Notes: generated from the letters alone by a model not told the origin. 64,000 nt of DNA from Bordetella parapertussis (GCA_945861275.1 CAMATZ010000005.1:100214-164213); one strand, 5' to 3'. Counted from the first letter of the stretch, positions 15,769 through 25,534 are shown. Numbers and translations are program-made.

Positions 15769-17826
15769 TCAGGCCAATCCCAAATGCAGATAACCTAGCG
15801 CATCGTTATGCAACTTCGCTTTCGGCGGCACCACGGTAGTCGCATCCATTTGTTCGATGATCGCCGGCCCGGTGCAGCGCCAGCGGGCGGGCAACTGATC
15901 GCGCTCGAAAACGGGCGTCTGCACGAATCCCGTTCCCGCGAACCATACGCGGCGTTTTTCAGTATCTATTTGCTTATGAACTATTTTTACAGCGGGTGCA
16001 GCGGGCGGCGCCTGGCGTGCCGCGGTGACCACCAGCCGCAGGTTCAAGATCTCTACTGGCTGTGCCGGCATGTCGTATCCGTAGAACGCCTTATGGCGGC
16101 GATGGAATGCGCCGGCCAGCCGTTGCAGACTTGTTGCGCTCAGACGATCCCCCGCCAGCGGCATGATCAATTCAAAGTTCTGGCCGAAGTAACGCAGGTC
16201 CACAAACCAATTAAATCGAGCCCTGTTTTCGCCCTCACCGCGCATCCATTCGGCGCCGCGTACTTTCAATTCGGCAAAGCCAGCGTTGAACGCCGCTAAA
16301 TTTTCGCGTTCAGCGCGCAGCAATCGCGTCAGACTGAAATCGCCGCGCACATCCGCATACAGCAAACCTATCGCCGACAACAGGCCGGGGCGCGGCGGCA
16401 CCAGCACTTTTTTTATACCCATGCTGCGCGCCACGTCCGCTGCGTGCAGCGGTCCCGCGCCGCCAAAAGCCACCAGCGTGTAGTGGCGCGGGTCTACACC
16501 CTGCTCGACTGAAATCACGCGCACCGCACCCATCATATTCACGTTGATGATTTCGATCACGCCCGCGGCCGCCTTCACCGCATCCACGCCGAGAGATTGC
16601 GCGAGATCGTCAATTGCGGCGTGCGCTTTATCCGGGTGCATGGCCATGCGCCCGCCGAGCAGTGATTTGGGACTCAGGCGTCCGAGCACCACATTGGCGT
16701 CGGTCACTGTGGCGTGCGTGCCGCCACGTCCGTATGCCGCCGGTCCCGGAATCGCGCCTGCGCTTTGCGGCCCCACTTTAAGCAGGCCCCCGGCATCTAT
16801 CCATGCGATGGAGCCGCCGCCCGTGCCGATGGTGTGTATGTCGAGCGTGCGCGTGCGCACCGGAAAGCCGCCCATTTGCCGTTCGCTTTTCTTGGCGGGT
16901 TCGCCGTCGCGAATCAAACACACGTCGGTCGAAGTGCCGCCCATGTCGAAGGTAATCAGGTTCGGCGCCTTCAACTGACGGCTCAAACCCACGCTGCCGA
17001 TCACGCCGCCCGCCGGCCCCGAAAAAAACGTGTTCACCGGCAGCTTGCGCACCGCGCCTGGCGATACCGCGCCGCCGTTGGATTGCATCACGCGCGGCGT
17101 GTGCGGTATGCCCAGCGCCGCCACCCCTTGCTCAAATTGTGCCAGGGCGCGATCCATGATCGGCATCAGGCTGGCGTTGACGGTGGCCGTGGAAAAGCGC
17201 TCGAATTCGCGGAACTCGCCCAGCACTTCGCTTGAGGTGCACAGATAAATTTCAGGCCACAGCGATTTCACCAGTGCGCGCGCGCGCTCCTCGTGACCGG
17301 CATTGGCATAGGCGTGCATGAAACAGATCGCCACCGCTTCCACTTTTTTGGCCTTGAGGGTCTCGACCGCACGGCGCACATCGTCTTCCATCAAGGGCGT
17401 GACGACGGAACCATCGTGCGCCACGCGTTCCGTCACTTCAAGCCGGCAATCGCGCGTGGCCGGGGGCATCGGTTTGGGAATATCCAGATTAAAATAATGC
17501 GGGCGGCGCTGCCGCGCGAGTTCCAGCACGTCGCGAAATCCGGCGGTGGTGATCAACCCCGTGCGCGCCCACTTGCCTTCCAGCACCGCGTTGGTCGCCA
17601 GCGTCGTGCCCAGCACCAGAAAAGCGACATCCTTGCGCGCGATGACATTGCGATCGAGCAACTCGGCAATGCCCTCGAGGATGCCGCGCGCAGGGTCTCC
17701 GGTGGTGGTGGGTACCTTGTGATAACAGTAACGCCCGCCATCGAGATCAGCCGCCACCAGATCGGTGAAGGTGCCGCCGGTGTCGATACCTACGAATATT
17801 TTGCTCACGCTTTGCTCGGTGACCAT
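15769..17826 (-). CDS. Hydantoinase A/oxoprolinase-type subunit
   Basis: A 685-residue HyuA-type subunit of the actin/hexokinase-like ATPase fold. The N-terminal phosphate loop is FVGIDTGGTFTDLVA; GTTLATNAVLEGK, NGGAVSPGAVRK, SGPAGGVIGSV and ITFDMGGTSTDVCLI (second phosphate site, about residues 294-308) follow; the C-terminal part has MDATTVVPP. The family phosphorylates and opens hydantoins, 5-oxoproline or N-methyl cyclic amides together with HyuB. ATG 17826 is the best start: the frame reaches 17901 but upstream codes only a dispersed repeat. Upstream partner of hyuB in the same direction. Confidence 0.88.
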   Translation of the reverse strand: MVTEQSVSKIFVGIDTGGTFTDLVAADLDGGRYCYHKVPTTTGDPARGILEGIAELLDRNVIARKDVAFLVLGTTLATNAVLEGKWARTGLITTAGFRDVLELARQRRPHYFNLDIPKPMPPATRDCRLEVTERVAHDGSVVTPLMEDDVRRAVETLKAKKVEAVAICFMHAYANAGHEERARALVKSLWPEIYLCTSSEVLGEFREFERFSTATVNASLMPIMDRALAQFEQGVAALGIPHTPRVMQSNGGAVSPGAVRKLPVNTFFSGPAGGVIGSVGLSRQLKAPNLITFDMGGTSTDVCLIRDGEPAKKSERQMGGFPVRTRTLDIHTIGTGGGSIAWIDAGGLLKVGPQSAGAIPGPAAYGRGGTHATVTDANVVLGRLSPKSLLGGRMAMHPDKAHAAIDDLAQSLGVDAVKAAAGVIEIINVNMMGAVRVISVEQGVDPRHYTLVAFGGAGPLHAADVARSMGIKKVLVPPRPGLLSAIGLLYADVRGDFSLTRLLRAERENLAAFNAGFAELKVRGAEWMRGEGENRARFNWFVDLRYFGQNFELIMPLAGDRLSATSLQRLAGAFHRRHKAFYGYDMPAQPVEILNLRLVVTAARQAPPAAPAVKIVHKQIDTEKRRVWFAGTGFVQTPVFERDQLPARWRCTGPAIIEQMDATTVVPPKAKLHNDALGYLHLGLA

Positions 17827-17866
17827 AAAGAAACGCCCGCCATGGATTACACCGAAACAAACCACC

Positions 17867-17975
17867 GTCATTCCGGCGCAGGCCGGAATCCAGTTCGTCA
17901 CTTCATCCGAAGGATCACAATTTCAGATGCTTCGCATAACGCAACAACCTGGATTCCAGCTTGCGCTGGAATGAC
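17867..17975. repeat. Dispersed palindromic repeat (GTCATTCC family)
   Basis: 27-bp arms at 17867-17893 and 17949-17975 are inverse with three mismatches (left begins GTCATTCCGGCGCAGGCCGG, right ends GCGCTGGAATGAC). About 55 bp separate the arms. It lies in the divergent gap between hyuA and the MmgE/PrpD gene, where any promoters for both must also lie. Related copies are at 49989-50130 and 60924-60950. Confidence 0.85.
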
Positions 17976-18113
17976 GCGGCGGAGAGAATCGTATTGCAGC
18001 GTACCCGCGGCTTCCAATGTATTGATTTTGAAGAATATCATGCACTACACATCCCCGAACACGCCACTATCGTTTATGGTAGCGTTCCGTTTCAAACTCG
18101 CCGGAGTCTCGTG

Positions 18114-19544
18114 ATGAACAGTCCGAATGTTAAAGCACTATTCACGGCTAAAACACTGCCGCTGCCCGACGGTTACAGCCGCGCCTTGTGCGCCACCATT
18201 GCCGGGTGGACCTACGACACGCTGCCCGTGCCGGTGCTGCGCAACGTCAAGGCGCTGATACTCGATACGCTGGGCGTAATCGGCGGCGCGGCGCACGCAC
18301 CGGGTATCGAGGAACTCAACACCCGCCTTTCACGCTGGGAAAAAACCGGCTCCGCCACCGGCCTCATCGGCAAATGCCGCTACTCGCCGCCCACCGCCGC
18401 CATGGCCAACGGCGCTGCGGCGCACGCGCTGGATTTCGATGACCAGCATGACCCGGCGCGCGTGCACACCAGTTGTGTGGTGCTCCCCACCTTGCTTGCC
18501 ACAGCCGAAGACATTGGCAGCATCAGCGGCAAAGACTTCCTCCTCGCCTACGCCATCGGCGCGGAACTGCACGCGCGGCTCGGCCTCGCCTGCTACAACA
18601 GCCTCGGCAAGGGCTGGCATCCGACGATGATCTTCGGCACCGTCGCCGCAGGCGTTGCAGCGGGCAAGCTGCTCAAGCTCGATGCCAACGGGCTGGCCAA
18701 TGCGCTGGGCATGGCGTTTCATCAGACCAGCGGCTCGGCGCAAAGCATGCGCGATGGCGTGCTGTCCAAACGCCTGGGGCCGGGCTTTGCCGCACGCAAT
18801 GCAGTGATGGGGGCGTTTCTTGCCGCCGACGGACTCACCAGCACGCGCGCCACGCTCGAAGGCAACGCAGGGTTGTTCGCGCTGTATGAACGCAACGAAG
18901 TCAAAGCGGAAATGCTCACTGACGGCCTCGGCGACGACTGGCGCGTCGCCGAGTACAGCTTCAAACCCTACCCCTGCTGCCGCTGCAACCACACGCCCAT
19001 CGGCATCGGCATCGAGCTGCACGACAAGGGCATCCGGCCCGCGGATGTTGCCGCCATCGAAGTGGGCATGGGTAATGTGAATTGGCTCACCGTTGGCGCG
19101 CCCTACGATCCTTCGCGCAATGACGTGGTGCATGCGCAATTCAACACCGCCTACAGCTTTGCGCGCGCGCTGAGTGACGGCAAAGTGGATTTGCACAGCT
19201 ATCGCAAACCGGCGATTACCGACAGCGGCATCGCGGCACTGACCGCGATCACCCAAGTCGTTGACGATCCCGCCATAGCTCCCACCGCCATCGAGCCCGC
19301 GCGCGTCAAACTCACCCTGAAAAGCGGCAAAGTCATTGAACTGAAGCGCGATACCATCAAAGGCAGCCCGCAGGATCCGCTAAACGATGCCGAGATGCGC
19401 GCCAAAGTACGCGGCTGTCTCGAGTTCGGGCTCGGCGCAAGCGCCGCCGAGGTGGACCGGCTGGCGGATGTGATTGCGACGCTGGAGCAATCCAGCGACG
19501 CAGCCCGCTCGATACTCGATGCATTTCCGGCGCAAAATAAATAG
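18114..19544 (+). CDS. MmgE/PrpD-family protein (476 aa)
   Basis: Member of the family that includes 2-methylcitrate dehydratase and cis-aconitate decarboxylase. Landmarks: LDTLGVIGGAAHAPG, ANGAAAHALDFDDQHD (about residue 105), PTLLATAEDIG, LGKGWHPTMIFGTVAAGVAA (about 166-185) and FKPYPCCRCNHTPIG. The start is ATG 18114 with GGAG nine bases upstream (GTG 18111 also possible); the frame extends to 17961 through repeat DNA. Followed by an MFS gene 63 bp on. The family removes water, halide or CO2 from small polycarboxylic acids; substrate unknown. Two other family members lie at 29226 and 57607. Confidence 0.85.
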   Translation: MNSPNVKALFTAKTLPLPDGYSRALCATIAGWTYDTLPVPVLRNVKALILDTLGVIGGAAHAPGIEELNTRLSRWEKTGSATGLIGKCRYSPPTAAMANGAAAHALDFDDQHDPARVHTSCVVLPTLLATAEDIGSISGKDFLLAYAIGAELHARLGLACYNSLGKGWHPTMIFGTVAAGVAAGKLLKLDANGLANALGMAFHQTSGSAQSMRDGVLSKRLGPGFAARNAVMGAFLAADGLTSTRATLEGNAGLFALYERNEVKAEMLTDGLGDDWRVAEYSFKPYPCCRCNHTPIGIGIELHDKGIRPADVAAIEVGMGNVNWLTVGAPYDPSRNDVVHAQFNTAYSFARALSDGKVDLHSYRKPAITDSGIAALTAITQVVDDPAIAPTAIEPARVKLTLKSGKVIELKRDTIKGSPQDPLNDAEMRAKVRGCLEFGLGASAAEVDRLADVIATLEQSSDAARSILDAFPAQNK

Positions 19545-19607
19545 TAAGTATATGATTTTATTTATTTTTATTCGTTACGCCAAGAACGTCGGCAACAAGG
19601 CATAGCG

Positions 19608-20807
19608 TTGCCCAATTCAACCATTGCGATCGCTACCGACCACCGTGCACTGATCGCGCTGCTGATAGTCGCGGCGTTTGTGATCGCCGGCGGCATTCAT
19701 TATCAGACGCCGATGCTGGCGACGATAGCCACCGAGTTTCAGGCGAGTCCCGCGGCGGTGGGCTGGATACCCACGCTGTCGTTCGGCGGCATGCTGGTGG
19801 GTGTGGCGTTGCTGGTGCCGCTGGGCGACCGTGTCAGCAAACGCTGGCTGATCATCGGCATGATCACCATGCTCGGCGTGGCGCAGGCGCTGATGGCGAT
19901 GGCGCCGTCGATCACGGTGCTGGCGGTGGCAAGCCTCATTACCGGCATTTGTTCATCGGTGGGGCTGGTGTTCATTTCCATCGTGGTCGAAATCGCACCT
20001 GAGAAACATCGCGGGCGCACGGTGGGCACACAACTGATGGCCATGTTCATCGGCATACTCTTCGCGCGCATCGCGGGCGGCCTGATTGCTGCGCATCTGG
20101 GCTGGCGCTGGAGCTACGTGTTCTCAGGCGGCCTGCTGCTTGCGCTGCTGTGCGCGCTGCTGGCCTGGCTGCCACACACACGTTCCACCACGCAGATGGC
20201 GTATCACGATCTGCTGTGGTCGATTTTCACCATCTTTCGCAAGCACGGCAACGTACGGCGCGCGGTGTCAATTCAGTTTTTGCTCGGCATCTGTTATGGC
20301 GGATTCTGGGCGGTGGTCGCACCCATGCTGGCCACGCTGCATCACTTGGGGCCGACGGAAGCCGGGCTCATCGGCATCCCCGGTGCCGCAGGCATCCTGG
20401 CGGCGCGCCCGGCGGGGCGCTGGATGGATCGCTCGGGTGCTACGCCGGTGGTGACCACCGGCGTGTGCATCATGATTGCCGCCTGGCTCGCATTTGGCTT
20501 CGCCGCGTGGTCGATAGCCTGCGTGGTGCTGGGCGCGATATTGCTCGATTGCGGACTGCGCACCGCGATGGTGGCCAACCAAACGCTGGTCAACGCCGCA
20601 GCGCCGGATTCACGCGCGCGCGCCAACACCATCTTTGGCGTACACGTGTGGTGCGGCAACGCAGTGGGCGCGTTTCTGACCAGCACCGCGTTCGCACTCT
20701 ACGGCTGGCTCGCGGTGTGCGCGATTGCGATGACGGCCTCGGTGTTTGCGCTGCTGATCCATTGGGGCGTGGTGCCGGTGGGTAAAGTGAGCGGCCAAAG
20801 GCCGTAA
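19608..20807 (+). CDS. MFS transporter
   Basis: A 399-residue, 12-helix major facilitator protein. The helix 2-3 loop has the family motif as PLGDRVSKRWLII, and helix 5 to 6 and the central loop (LPHTRSTTQMAYHD) separate two halves. Start is a TTG at 19608 with AAGG about eight bases upstream; no better start lies nearby. It follows the MmgE/PrpD gene on the same strand and could import its substrate. It resembles sugar/drug efflux-type (YnfM-like) members, which is only a general resemblance. Ends 8 bp before the convergent LysE gene. Confidence 0.86.
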   Translation: MPNSTIAIATDHRALIALLIVAAFVIAGGIHYQTPMLATIATEFQASPAAVGWIPTLSFGGMLVGVALLVPLGDRVSKRWLIIGMITMLGVAQALMAMAPSITVLAVASLITGICSSVGLVFISIVVEIAPEKHRGRTVGTQLMAMFIGILFARIAGGLIAAHLGWRWSYVFSGGLLLALLCALLAWLPHTRSTTQMAYHDLLWSIFTIFRKHGNVRRAVSIQFLLGICYGGFWAVVAPMLATLHHLGPTEAGLIGIPGAAGILAARPAGRWMDRSGATPVVTTGVCIMIAAWLAFGFAAWSIACVVLGAILLDCGLRTAMVANQTLVNAAAPDSRARANTIFGVHVWCGNAVGAFLTSTAFALYGWLAVCAIAMTASVFALLIHWGVVPVGKVSGQRP

Positions 20808-20815
20808 CCCATTTG

Positions 20816-21439
20816 CTATCGGCTCACAACCATCTTGATGCCGAAGCCAATCAGAAACAGGCCCGCCAGCTTTTCCAAACTGCGCGATATGAGCGGGTTG
20901 GCACGCATACGCTCGGCCAGAAAGCGCGTTAGCAATACTACCGCCAGGCCATAGGCAAAGGTCAGCACGGCAATCGTCAGCGCCATGAAGGCGAAGACGG
21001 TCAGCCCCGGATTGCGGGCGGGATCGACAAACAAGGGAAAAAACGCCATGTAGAACACGATCGCTTTCGGATTGAGCAGTGTGATCATCAGCGCCTGGTG
21101 CAGATAGTGATGCGGCTTGATGTCCAGTACCGGCGCAGCACCCTGTTTGGCAAACAGCATCCTGCAACCCAGCCATGCGAGATAGGCCGCACCCAGCCAC
21201 TGTACCGCATAAAAAGCTGCGGGGGTTGCGGTCAATACGGCGGCAACACCTGCCACTGCCAGCCACAGCAGGACTTGATCGCCGAGGATCACGCCGAGGG
21301 TCGCTGCCAGGCCCCCCTGAATACCGCCTTTGGCGGTTGAGGTAATCAAGGCCAGATTTCCCGGGCCGGGAATCAGCAGAAACACAATGATGGCGGCGAC
21401 AAAAGCGCCGTAGTCGCCGAAGTTCGCAAAGCCGGGCAT
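20816..21439 (-). CDS. LysE/RhtB-family exporter
   Basis: A 207-residue, six-helix amino-acid exporter. The family signature IPGPGNLALITSTAKGG lies in the first helix-loop (about residues 23-39), followed by GVILGDQVLLWLAVAG and LLNPKAIVFYMAFFPLFVDP (about 120-139). Such proteins release amino acids or homoserine lactones. The start ATG 21439 lies 12 bp after the stop of the Bug gene (21452), so the two are probably cotranscribed. Substrate not predictable. Confidence 0.87.
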   Translation of the reverse strand: MPGFANFGDYGAFVAAIIVFLLIPGPGNLALITSTAKGGIQGGLAATLGVILGDQVLLWLAVAGVAAVLTATPAAFYAVQWLGAAYLAWLGCRMLFAKQGAAPVLDIKPHHYLHQALMITLLNPKAIVFYMAFFPLFVDPARNPGLTVFAFMALTIAVLTFAYGLAVVLLTRFLAERMRANPLISRSLEKLAGLFLIGFGIKMVVSR

Positions 21440-21451
21440 GGCGCCGCGTCC

Positions 21452-22450
21452 TTAATCAATACGCAAATTGGCCTGCTTGATCACCTTCGCCCATTTCTCA
21501 TATTCCGCGCGCACAAAGACGAGGAATTCCGCCGGTGGTGTGCCTACCGGTTCATTGCCGGCCTTGATCAACTTGTCCTTGATGTCGGGGCTGTGCAGCG
21601 CACGCCGTGATTCTTCGTGCAGCCGGCGCACGATTTCCGGCGATGTATTGGCGGGTGCATAAAAGCCGTACCAGCCGGTCACGCTGTAGCCCGGGATGCC
21701 CGCTTCGGCGACCGTCATCACATTCGGCAACTCTGCAAAGCGGCTGCTGCCGGTGACCGCCACGCCGCGCAGTTTGCCCGCCTTGACCGGGCCCACCAAT
21801 CCGATGGTGCTGGCGAATACGAACTCCACTTCGCCGCCCATGGCCGCAATCATCGCCGGGGCGGCGCCCTTGAACGGTATGTGCAGCCAGCGTATGCCCG
21901 CCATCGATTGCAACAACTCGCCCGCGAGATGATTGATGCCGCCCGCACCCGAGGTGCCGTAGCTCAACTGGCCTGGGCGCGCCTTCGCCAGCGCGATCAG
22001 TTCCTTCGCATTTTTGACCGGCACCGAAGGGTGGCTCGCCAGCATGAACTGTCCGCTTGCCAGTTGCGAAATAAAAGCAAAATCCCTGAAGGTGTCGTAA
22101 GGCATTTTTGAGCGCATGCTTGGATTGATTGAAAACTCCGGCGATGAAATCAGCAGCACATGTCCGTCGGGCGCTGATTTCGCCACCAGGTCGGCGCCAA
22201 TCAGGCCGGCACTGCCCGCGCGGTTTTCAACGACGAAGGTGCCGCCGATCTGCTCGGTGAACTTTGCGGCGAGAAAACGCCCCACCGTGTCGTTGCCGCC
22301 GCCGGGTGCGAACGGCGAGATGATGCGCACGGTGCGTGTCGGCCAGGCCTGTCCTGAGCTTGTCGCAGCGGTTTGCGCGGAGGCTGGCAGCGCAAGTGAA
22401 CCAAGTAGCGCAGCCATCAGCGTAAGGGATAAAGCTTTGTTTACAGTCAT
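21452..22450 (-). CDS. Bug/TctC-family solute-binding protein (332 aa)
   Basis: Signal peptide MAALLGSLALPASAQ, then WPTRTVRIISPFAPGGGNDT (first binding loop) and VENRAGSAGLIGADLVAKSA. Later landmarks are SYGTSGAGGINHLAGELL and the second-lobe GYSVTGWYGFYAP. I chose ATG 22450 because AAGGATGAATCA precedes it; an in-frame ATG at 22468 has no ribosome site. It is upstream of the LysE gene and downstream of a second Bug gene (22569) on the same strand, a tandem pair separated by a palindromic repeat. Confidence 0.87.
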   Translation of the reverse strand: MTVNKALSLTLMAALLGSLALPASAQTAATSSGQAWPTRTVRIISPFAPGGGNDTVGRFLAAKFTEQIGGTFVVENRAGSAGLIGADLVAKSAPDGHVLLISSPEFSINPSMRSKMPYDTFRDFAFISQLASGQFMLASHPSVPVKNAKELIALAKARPGQLSYGTSGAGGINHLAGELLQSMAGIRWLHIPFKGAAPAMIAAMGGEVEFVFASTIGLVGPVKAGKLRGVAVTGSSRFAELPNVMTVAEAGIPGYSVTGWYGFYAPANTSPEIVRRLHEESRRALHSPDIKDKLIKAGNEPVGTPPAEFLVFVRAEYEKWAKVIKQANLRID

Positions 22451-22481
22451 TGATTCATCCTTGTCCACAAGAATGTCCAGT

Positions 22482-22527
22482 TGTCGCTCCCGCTCCCGAA
22501 CGATTTAGTCGGGGGCGGGAACGACAG
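22482..22527. repeat. Degenerate palindromic repeat (TGTCGCTCCCGC)
   Basis: TGTCGCTCCCGCTCCCGA is opposed to AGTCGGGGGCGGGAACGACA with a 7-nt loop. It is a diverged copy of the CGTTCCCGC family, in the gap between two Bug genes; a hairpin could attenuate read-through from the upstream one. Confidence 0.7.
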
Positions 22528-22568
22528 GGCATGCATGTCTCAGTCCATGAAAACAGTATGAATTTTCA

Positions 22569-23534
22569 CTACTCCACTTTCGCGCCGGACATTTTCACCA
22601 CCTTCGCCCATTTATCGCGTTCGCGGCGCAACAGTGCGTCGAAATCAGCAGACGAGCCGCCCGCGAGATCCATGCCCAGCGCGGCGTAGCGCGGCCGCAG
22701 TTCGGGTAACACGCGGTTCATCGTACCGTTCAGGCGCTCAATGATCGCTTTGGGTGTTTTCACCGGGGCGGCCATGCCGTACCAGCCCACGACTTCGTAA
22801 CCCGGCACGCCGGCTTCGTTGATAGTGGGGATTTCCGGCGCCAGCGGCGTGCGCTTTGCGCCGGTGACTGCGATGGTTTTCACCCGCCCCGCTTTGGAGT
22901 GCGGGATGATCACGCCGCTGGTGAACGAGACCTGTATCTCGCCGGCGATGAGCGCACTCAATGCGGGTGCGCCGCCTTTGTAGGGGACGTGCGTCATTTC
23001 AATGCCCGCCATCGTCTTCAGCAACTCGCCCGACAAATGGTTGGCGCTGCCGATGCCGGTAGAGGCGTACGTGAGAGGGGGGTTGCGCGTTTTGGCGAGC
23101 GCGACCAGTTCTTTCACCGAGGCCGCCGGTACCGCGTTGGCGACCGACAGATAGTACTGTGCATCCACGATCTGGCCGACGCCGGCGAAATCCCTGATCG
23201 CGTCGAACAGTATGTTGCGATAAAGGCTGGGGTTGATGACATGCGTAGGCGTCACAATGATCAGCGTGTAACCGTCGGGCGTGGCGCGTGCAGCCAGCTC
23301 GCCCGCGACGTTGCCGCCGGCGCTGGGCCGGTTATCCACCACGAATGATTGTGCGAGAGTATCGGCGAGTTTCTGCGTCAGGATGCGCGCGACCGAGTCG
23401 GTGCCGCCGCCGGGCGCAAGCCCGACCAGCACGCGCACGGGACGGTCGGGATAATTTTGTGACAGCGCGGGCGGGATTAGCGCTGCGCTGCTCACAAGGA
23501 TTGCCGCAGCAAATATAAACCCGGATTTCATCAT
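22569..23534 (-). CDS. Bug/TctC-family solute-binding protein (321 aa)
   Basis: Signal peptide FAAAILVSSAALIPPALSQ, then YPDRPVRVLVGLAPGGGTDS and VDNRPSAGGNVAGELAARA, the typical first loop and hinge. YASTGIGSANHLSGELLKTM and HVPYKGGAPALSALIAGEI mark the second domain. AAGGAAG lies just before the double ATG at 23534/23531; the second ATG has better spacing. First gene of the minus-strand series with 21452 and the LysE gene; diverges from the MBL lipoprotein gene 99 bp away. Confidence 0.87.
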   Translation of the reverse strand: MMKSGFIFAAAILVSSAALIPPALSQNYPDRPVRVLVGLAPGGGTDSVARILTQKLADTLAQSFVVDNRPSAGGNVAGELAARATPDGYTLIIVTPTHVINPSLYRNILFDAIRDFAGVGQIVDAQYYLSVANAVPAASVKELVALAKTRNPPLTYASTGIGSANHLSGELLKTMAGIEMTHVPYKGGAPALSALIAGEIQVSFTSGVIIPHSKAGRVKTIAVTGAKRTPLAPEIPTINEAGVPGYEVVGWYGMAAPVKTPKAIIERLNGTMNRVLPELRPRYAALGMDLAGGSSADFDALLRRERDKWAKVVKMSGAKVE

Positions 23535-23633
23535 TCTTCCTTGTTGATCAATGGCGTGAATTTTTAATACAACTGAGTACGCATGCTACACCGCGCGGCG
23601 CGGCGCACTGCCTTGATGGTATATTGTATAACC

Positions 23634-24707
23634 ATGAGAGCGCGTACTTGGATACTGGCGGGATCGGTACTTGCAATATTTGGCTGTGGCGTCGCGGTGA
23701 CGCGCCCGCTGCCCGATCCGCGTCTCGATCGCTGGGGCGTGAAGGACATGGACCCGTCCATCGCCATGCAGACGCCCGATGCCGCGTGTGTAAGCACCAC
23801 GCTGGTTTCCACCGGCGGCGCGTTTCCGAAACATCCGCAAACGCTGGCAATCCGCTGGACGGGCTTTGCCAATTTCGAGCTGGTGTACCAGGGCCAGATT
23901 ATTCTGCTGGATGCCTACTTTGATCGCGGCAGCGTGTTTCCGCCGCTGGGCTTCAAGGCGGCGGATGTGACGAAAGCCGACGTGATGCTGATAGGGCACG
24001 GCCATGTCGATCACATGTCCGATGCGGCGTCGGTGGGAAACAGAACCGGCGCAGTGATCGTCGGTGCACCGGTGACCACGGAAAAATTGCTGACGCAGGG
24101 CGTTGATCCGGGTAAGGTGCGCACGGTAACCGGACGTGGCGGGGAAGTGTTGAAATTCAAGGGTTTCACGGTGGAACCGATTTTGGGCCGCCACGGCGAG
24201 CCACCGCAGAAAGTGGTCGCGGCATTTCAGAGCGCGCTGAAGGAAACCACCACGCCACCGACAAAAGACCAGCTTGCGGAGTTGATCGCCATACGCCAGC
24301 GTGGCACCTCTGACCGGCGCGTGATCGCCGAGGGCACTATCGCGTATCTGATTACGCTGGATAATGGCTTTCGCATCATGTATCGCGACAGCGGCGGTGT
24401 GGTGACCGCGTATGAACAGGCCGCGATGGATAAAGTTGGCGGTGTGGATGTGGCACTGGTGGCGGTGTCCGCCGCAGTGGTAAATACGCTCACCGTGCAG
24501 CGCGCGCTGGAACACATGCGCGCCTACCGCCCCGAAGTCTACATCCCCAACCACCACGATGCCTCATTCAACAATCTATGGCGCGCCACCGAGCCCTTGT
24601 TTCAGGCGCTGAAAGATGAAAACCCGAAACTGATCACCGTGTCGAAAGGTTATCGCGAGCCGGTGTGTTTTAACACGGAATACAATTTGCAGCGGCGGCG
24701 CAAGTAA
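23634..24707 (+). CDS. Putative lipoprotein with MBL fold
   Basis: A 357-residue protein. The N-terminus MRARTWILAGSVLAIFGCG looks like a lipoprotein signal with Cys at residue 18, though the Phe at -2 is not the usual residue. The metal motif GHGHVDHMSDAAS (HxHxDH, about residue 125) and the downstream RDSGG and PNHHDASFNNLW fit the UlaG-like/MBL group. Probably exported to the periplasmic side. I chose ATG 23634 because it starts the signal peptide; the frame extends 51 bp upstream without a better start. Alone on its strand. Substrate unknown. Confidence 0.8.
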   Translation: MRARTWILAGSVLAIFGCGVAVTRPLPDPRLDRWGVKDMDPSIAMQTPDAACVSTTLVSTGGAFPKHPQTLAIRWTGFANFELVYQGQIILLDAYFDRGSVFPPLGFKAADVTKADVMLIGHGHVDHMSDAASVGNRTGAVIVGAPVTTEKLLTQGVDPGKVRTVTGRGGEVLKFKGFTVEPILGRHGEPPQKVVAAFQSALKETTTPPTKDQLAELIAIRQRGTSDRRVIAEGTIAYLITLDNGFRIMYRDSGGVVTAYEQAAMDKVGGVDVALVAVSAAVVNTLTVQRALEHMRAYRPEVYIPNHHDASFNNLWRATEPLFQALKDENPKLITVSKGYREPVCFNTEYNLQRRRK

Positions 24708-24837
24708 TCGGGTTGCATGGAATTGAGTGTATCGGGTAAACGCTGTCGGACCTTACGCGGTGACCGGCGAGTCACGACCCGAAGTTGACGTAGACGACAG
24801 TCGGCCAACGGGTAGTCCAATGGAATGCAAATTTAGG

Positions 24838-24974
24838 GTGGGCAAACCCCGGACTCGATCCGGGGGTGCCCACGAGCCGCGCGTAACGACGCCTACACGT
24901 TAGCGATTTTTCCGAAATGAAAATACCGCGACACGAATAACTCTTTTTTGCGTGGGCACAAAAGACGTGCCCAC
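24838..24974. repeat. Stem-loop repeats between the MBL lipoprotein and cupin genes
   Basis: First stem-loop: GTGGGCA (24838-24844) and CCCCGGA (24847-24853) pair with TCCGGGG (24859-24865) and TGCCCAC (24867-24873). Second: GTGGGCAC (24952-24959) pairs with GTGCCCAC (24967-24974) over a 7-nt loop. The outer GGGTGGGC/GCCCACCCT parts are also mutually inverse, so the whole 24836-24976 segment can fold as one element. It occupies most of a convergent gap of 272 bp with no gene. Confidence 0.75.
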
Positions 24975-24979
24975 CCTCG

Positions 24980-25534
24980 CTAGCTGACTGTCAGGCGGGC
25001 ATTGGCCTCTTCAAATAGCCGCATGTTCTTCTCGATGTCGTAGGTGCCCTCGATCAACGTCTCTGGATTCCATTCGCTACGATGGACGGTGAAGAACGGG
25101 CCAAGGTACACGTGAATGGCGCCCGTCAGGCGCAGGATGGGGTTCGTCACGGAATGGATTGCGTCGGGCCCCAAGGCTTCGACGTCCTTCGCTCTGAGGG
25201 ACCGGGCACCGGCCGCTTTGATCAGGCCTGGTTGGTCGCCGGTACGGCGCCAAAAAATGTTGTCTTCCGCTCCGGTATAAACGCCGATGATCGCCGTCAT
25301 CTTATGATTGTGCGGCATGATGGTCATGTGCGGTCCCCAGATGACGTTTATGATCGTCAGGTCATCAGCGACATGAATCTTCTGGACGGTGGCTCTGTTC
25401 GGCTCACCGAGACCCGCCAGCACCTCGCTCGGATTCGACACCGTACGCTCGAGAATTTCGCGAACCGCCCCTGGGGCATCCGTTTCCTGCAGTGCGCCCT
25501 GGCACTGCTCAATAAGTCGCTGAACGTCGAACAT
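24980..25534 (-). CDS. Cupin-like metal-dependent protein of the COG5553 kind
   Basis: A 184-residue protein of the double-stranded beta-helix superfamily. The likely metal site is MPHNHKMTAIIGVYTGAED (about residues 72-90), and a second block reads IHSVTNPILRLTGAIHVYLG (about 127-146). Such proteins resemble cysteine dioxygenase-type enzymes, but no activity can be assigned. The start ATG 25534 has GGAGG about six bases upstream. No signal peptide. It is isolated, with a 293-bp gene-free stretch on its 5' side. Confidence 0.75.
   Translation of the reverse strand: MFDVQRLIEQCQGALQETDAPGAVREILERTVSNPSEVLAGLGEPNRATVQKIHVADDLTIINVIWGPHMTIMPHNHKMTAIIGVYTGAEDNIFWRRTGDQPGLIKAAGARSLRAKDVEALGPDAIHSVTNPILRLTGAIHVYLGPFFTVHRSEWNPETLIEGTYDIEKNMRLFEEANARLTVS

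Noticed and set aside
24951..24976. Intrinsic terminator at the hairpin GTGGGCAC/GTGCCCAC
   Set aside because: The run of T/A lies on the wrong side of the stem for both neighbouring genes, so it is listed only as a repeat.
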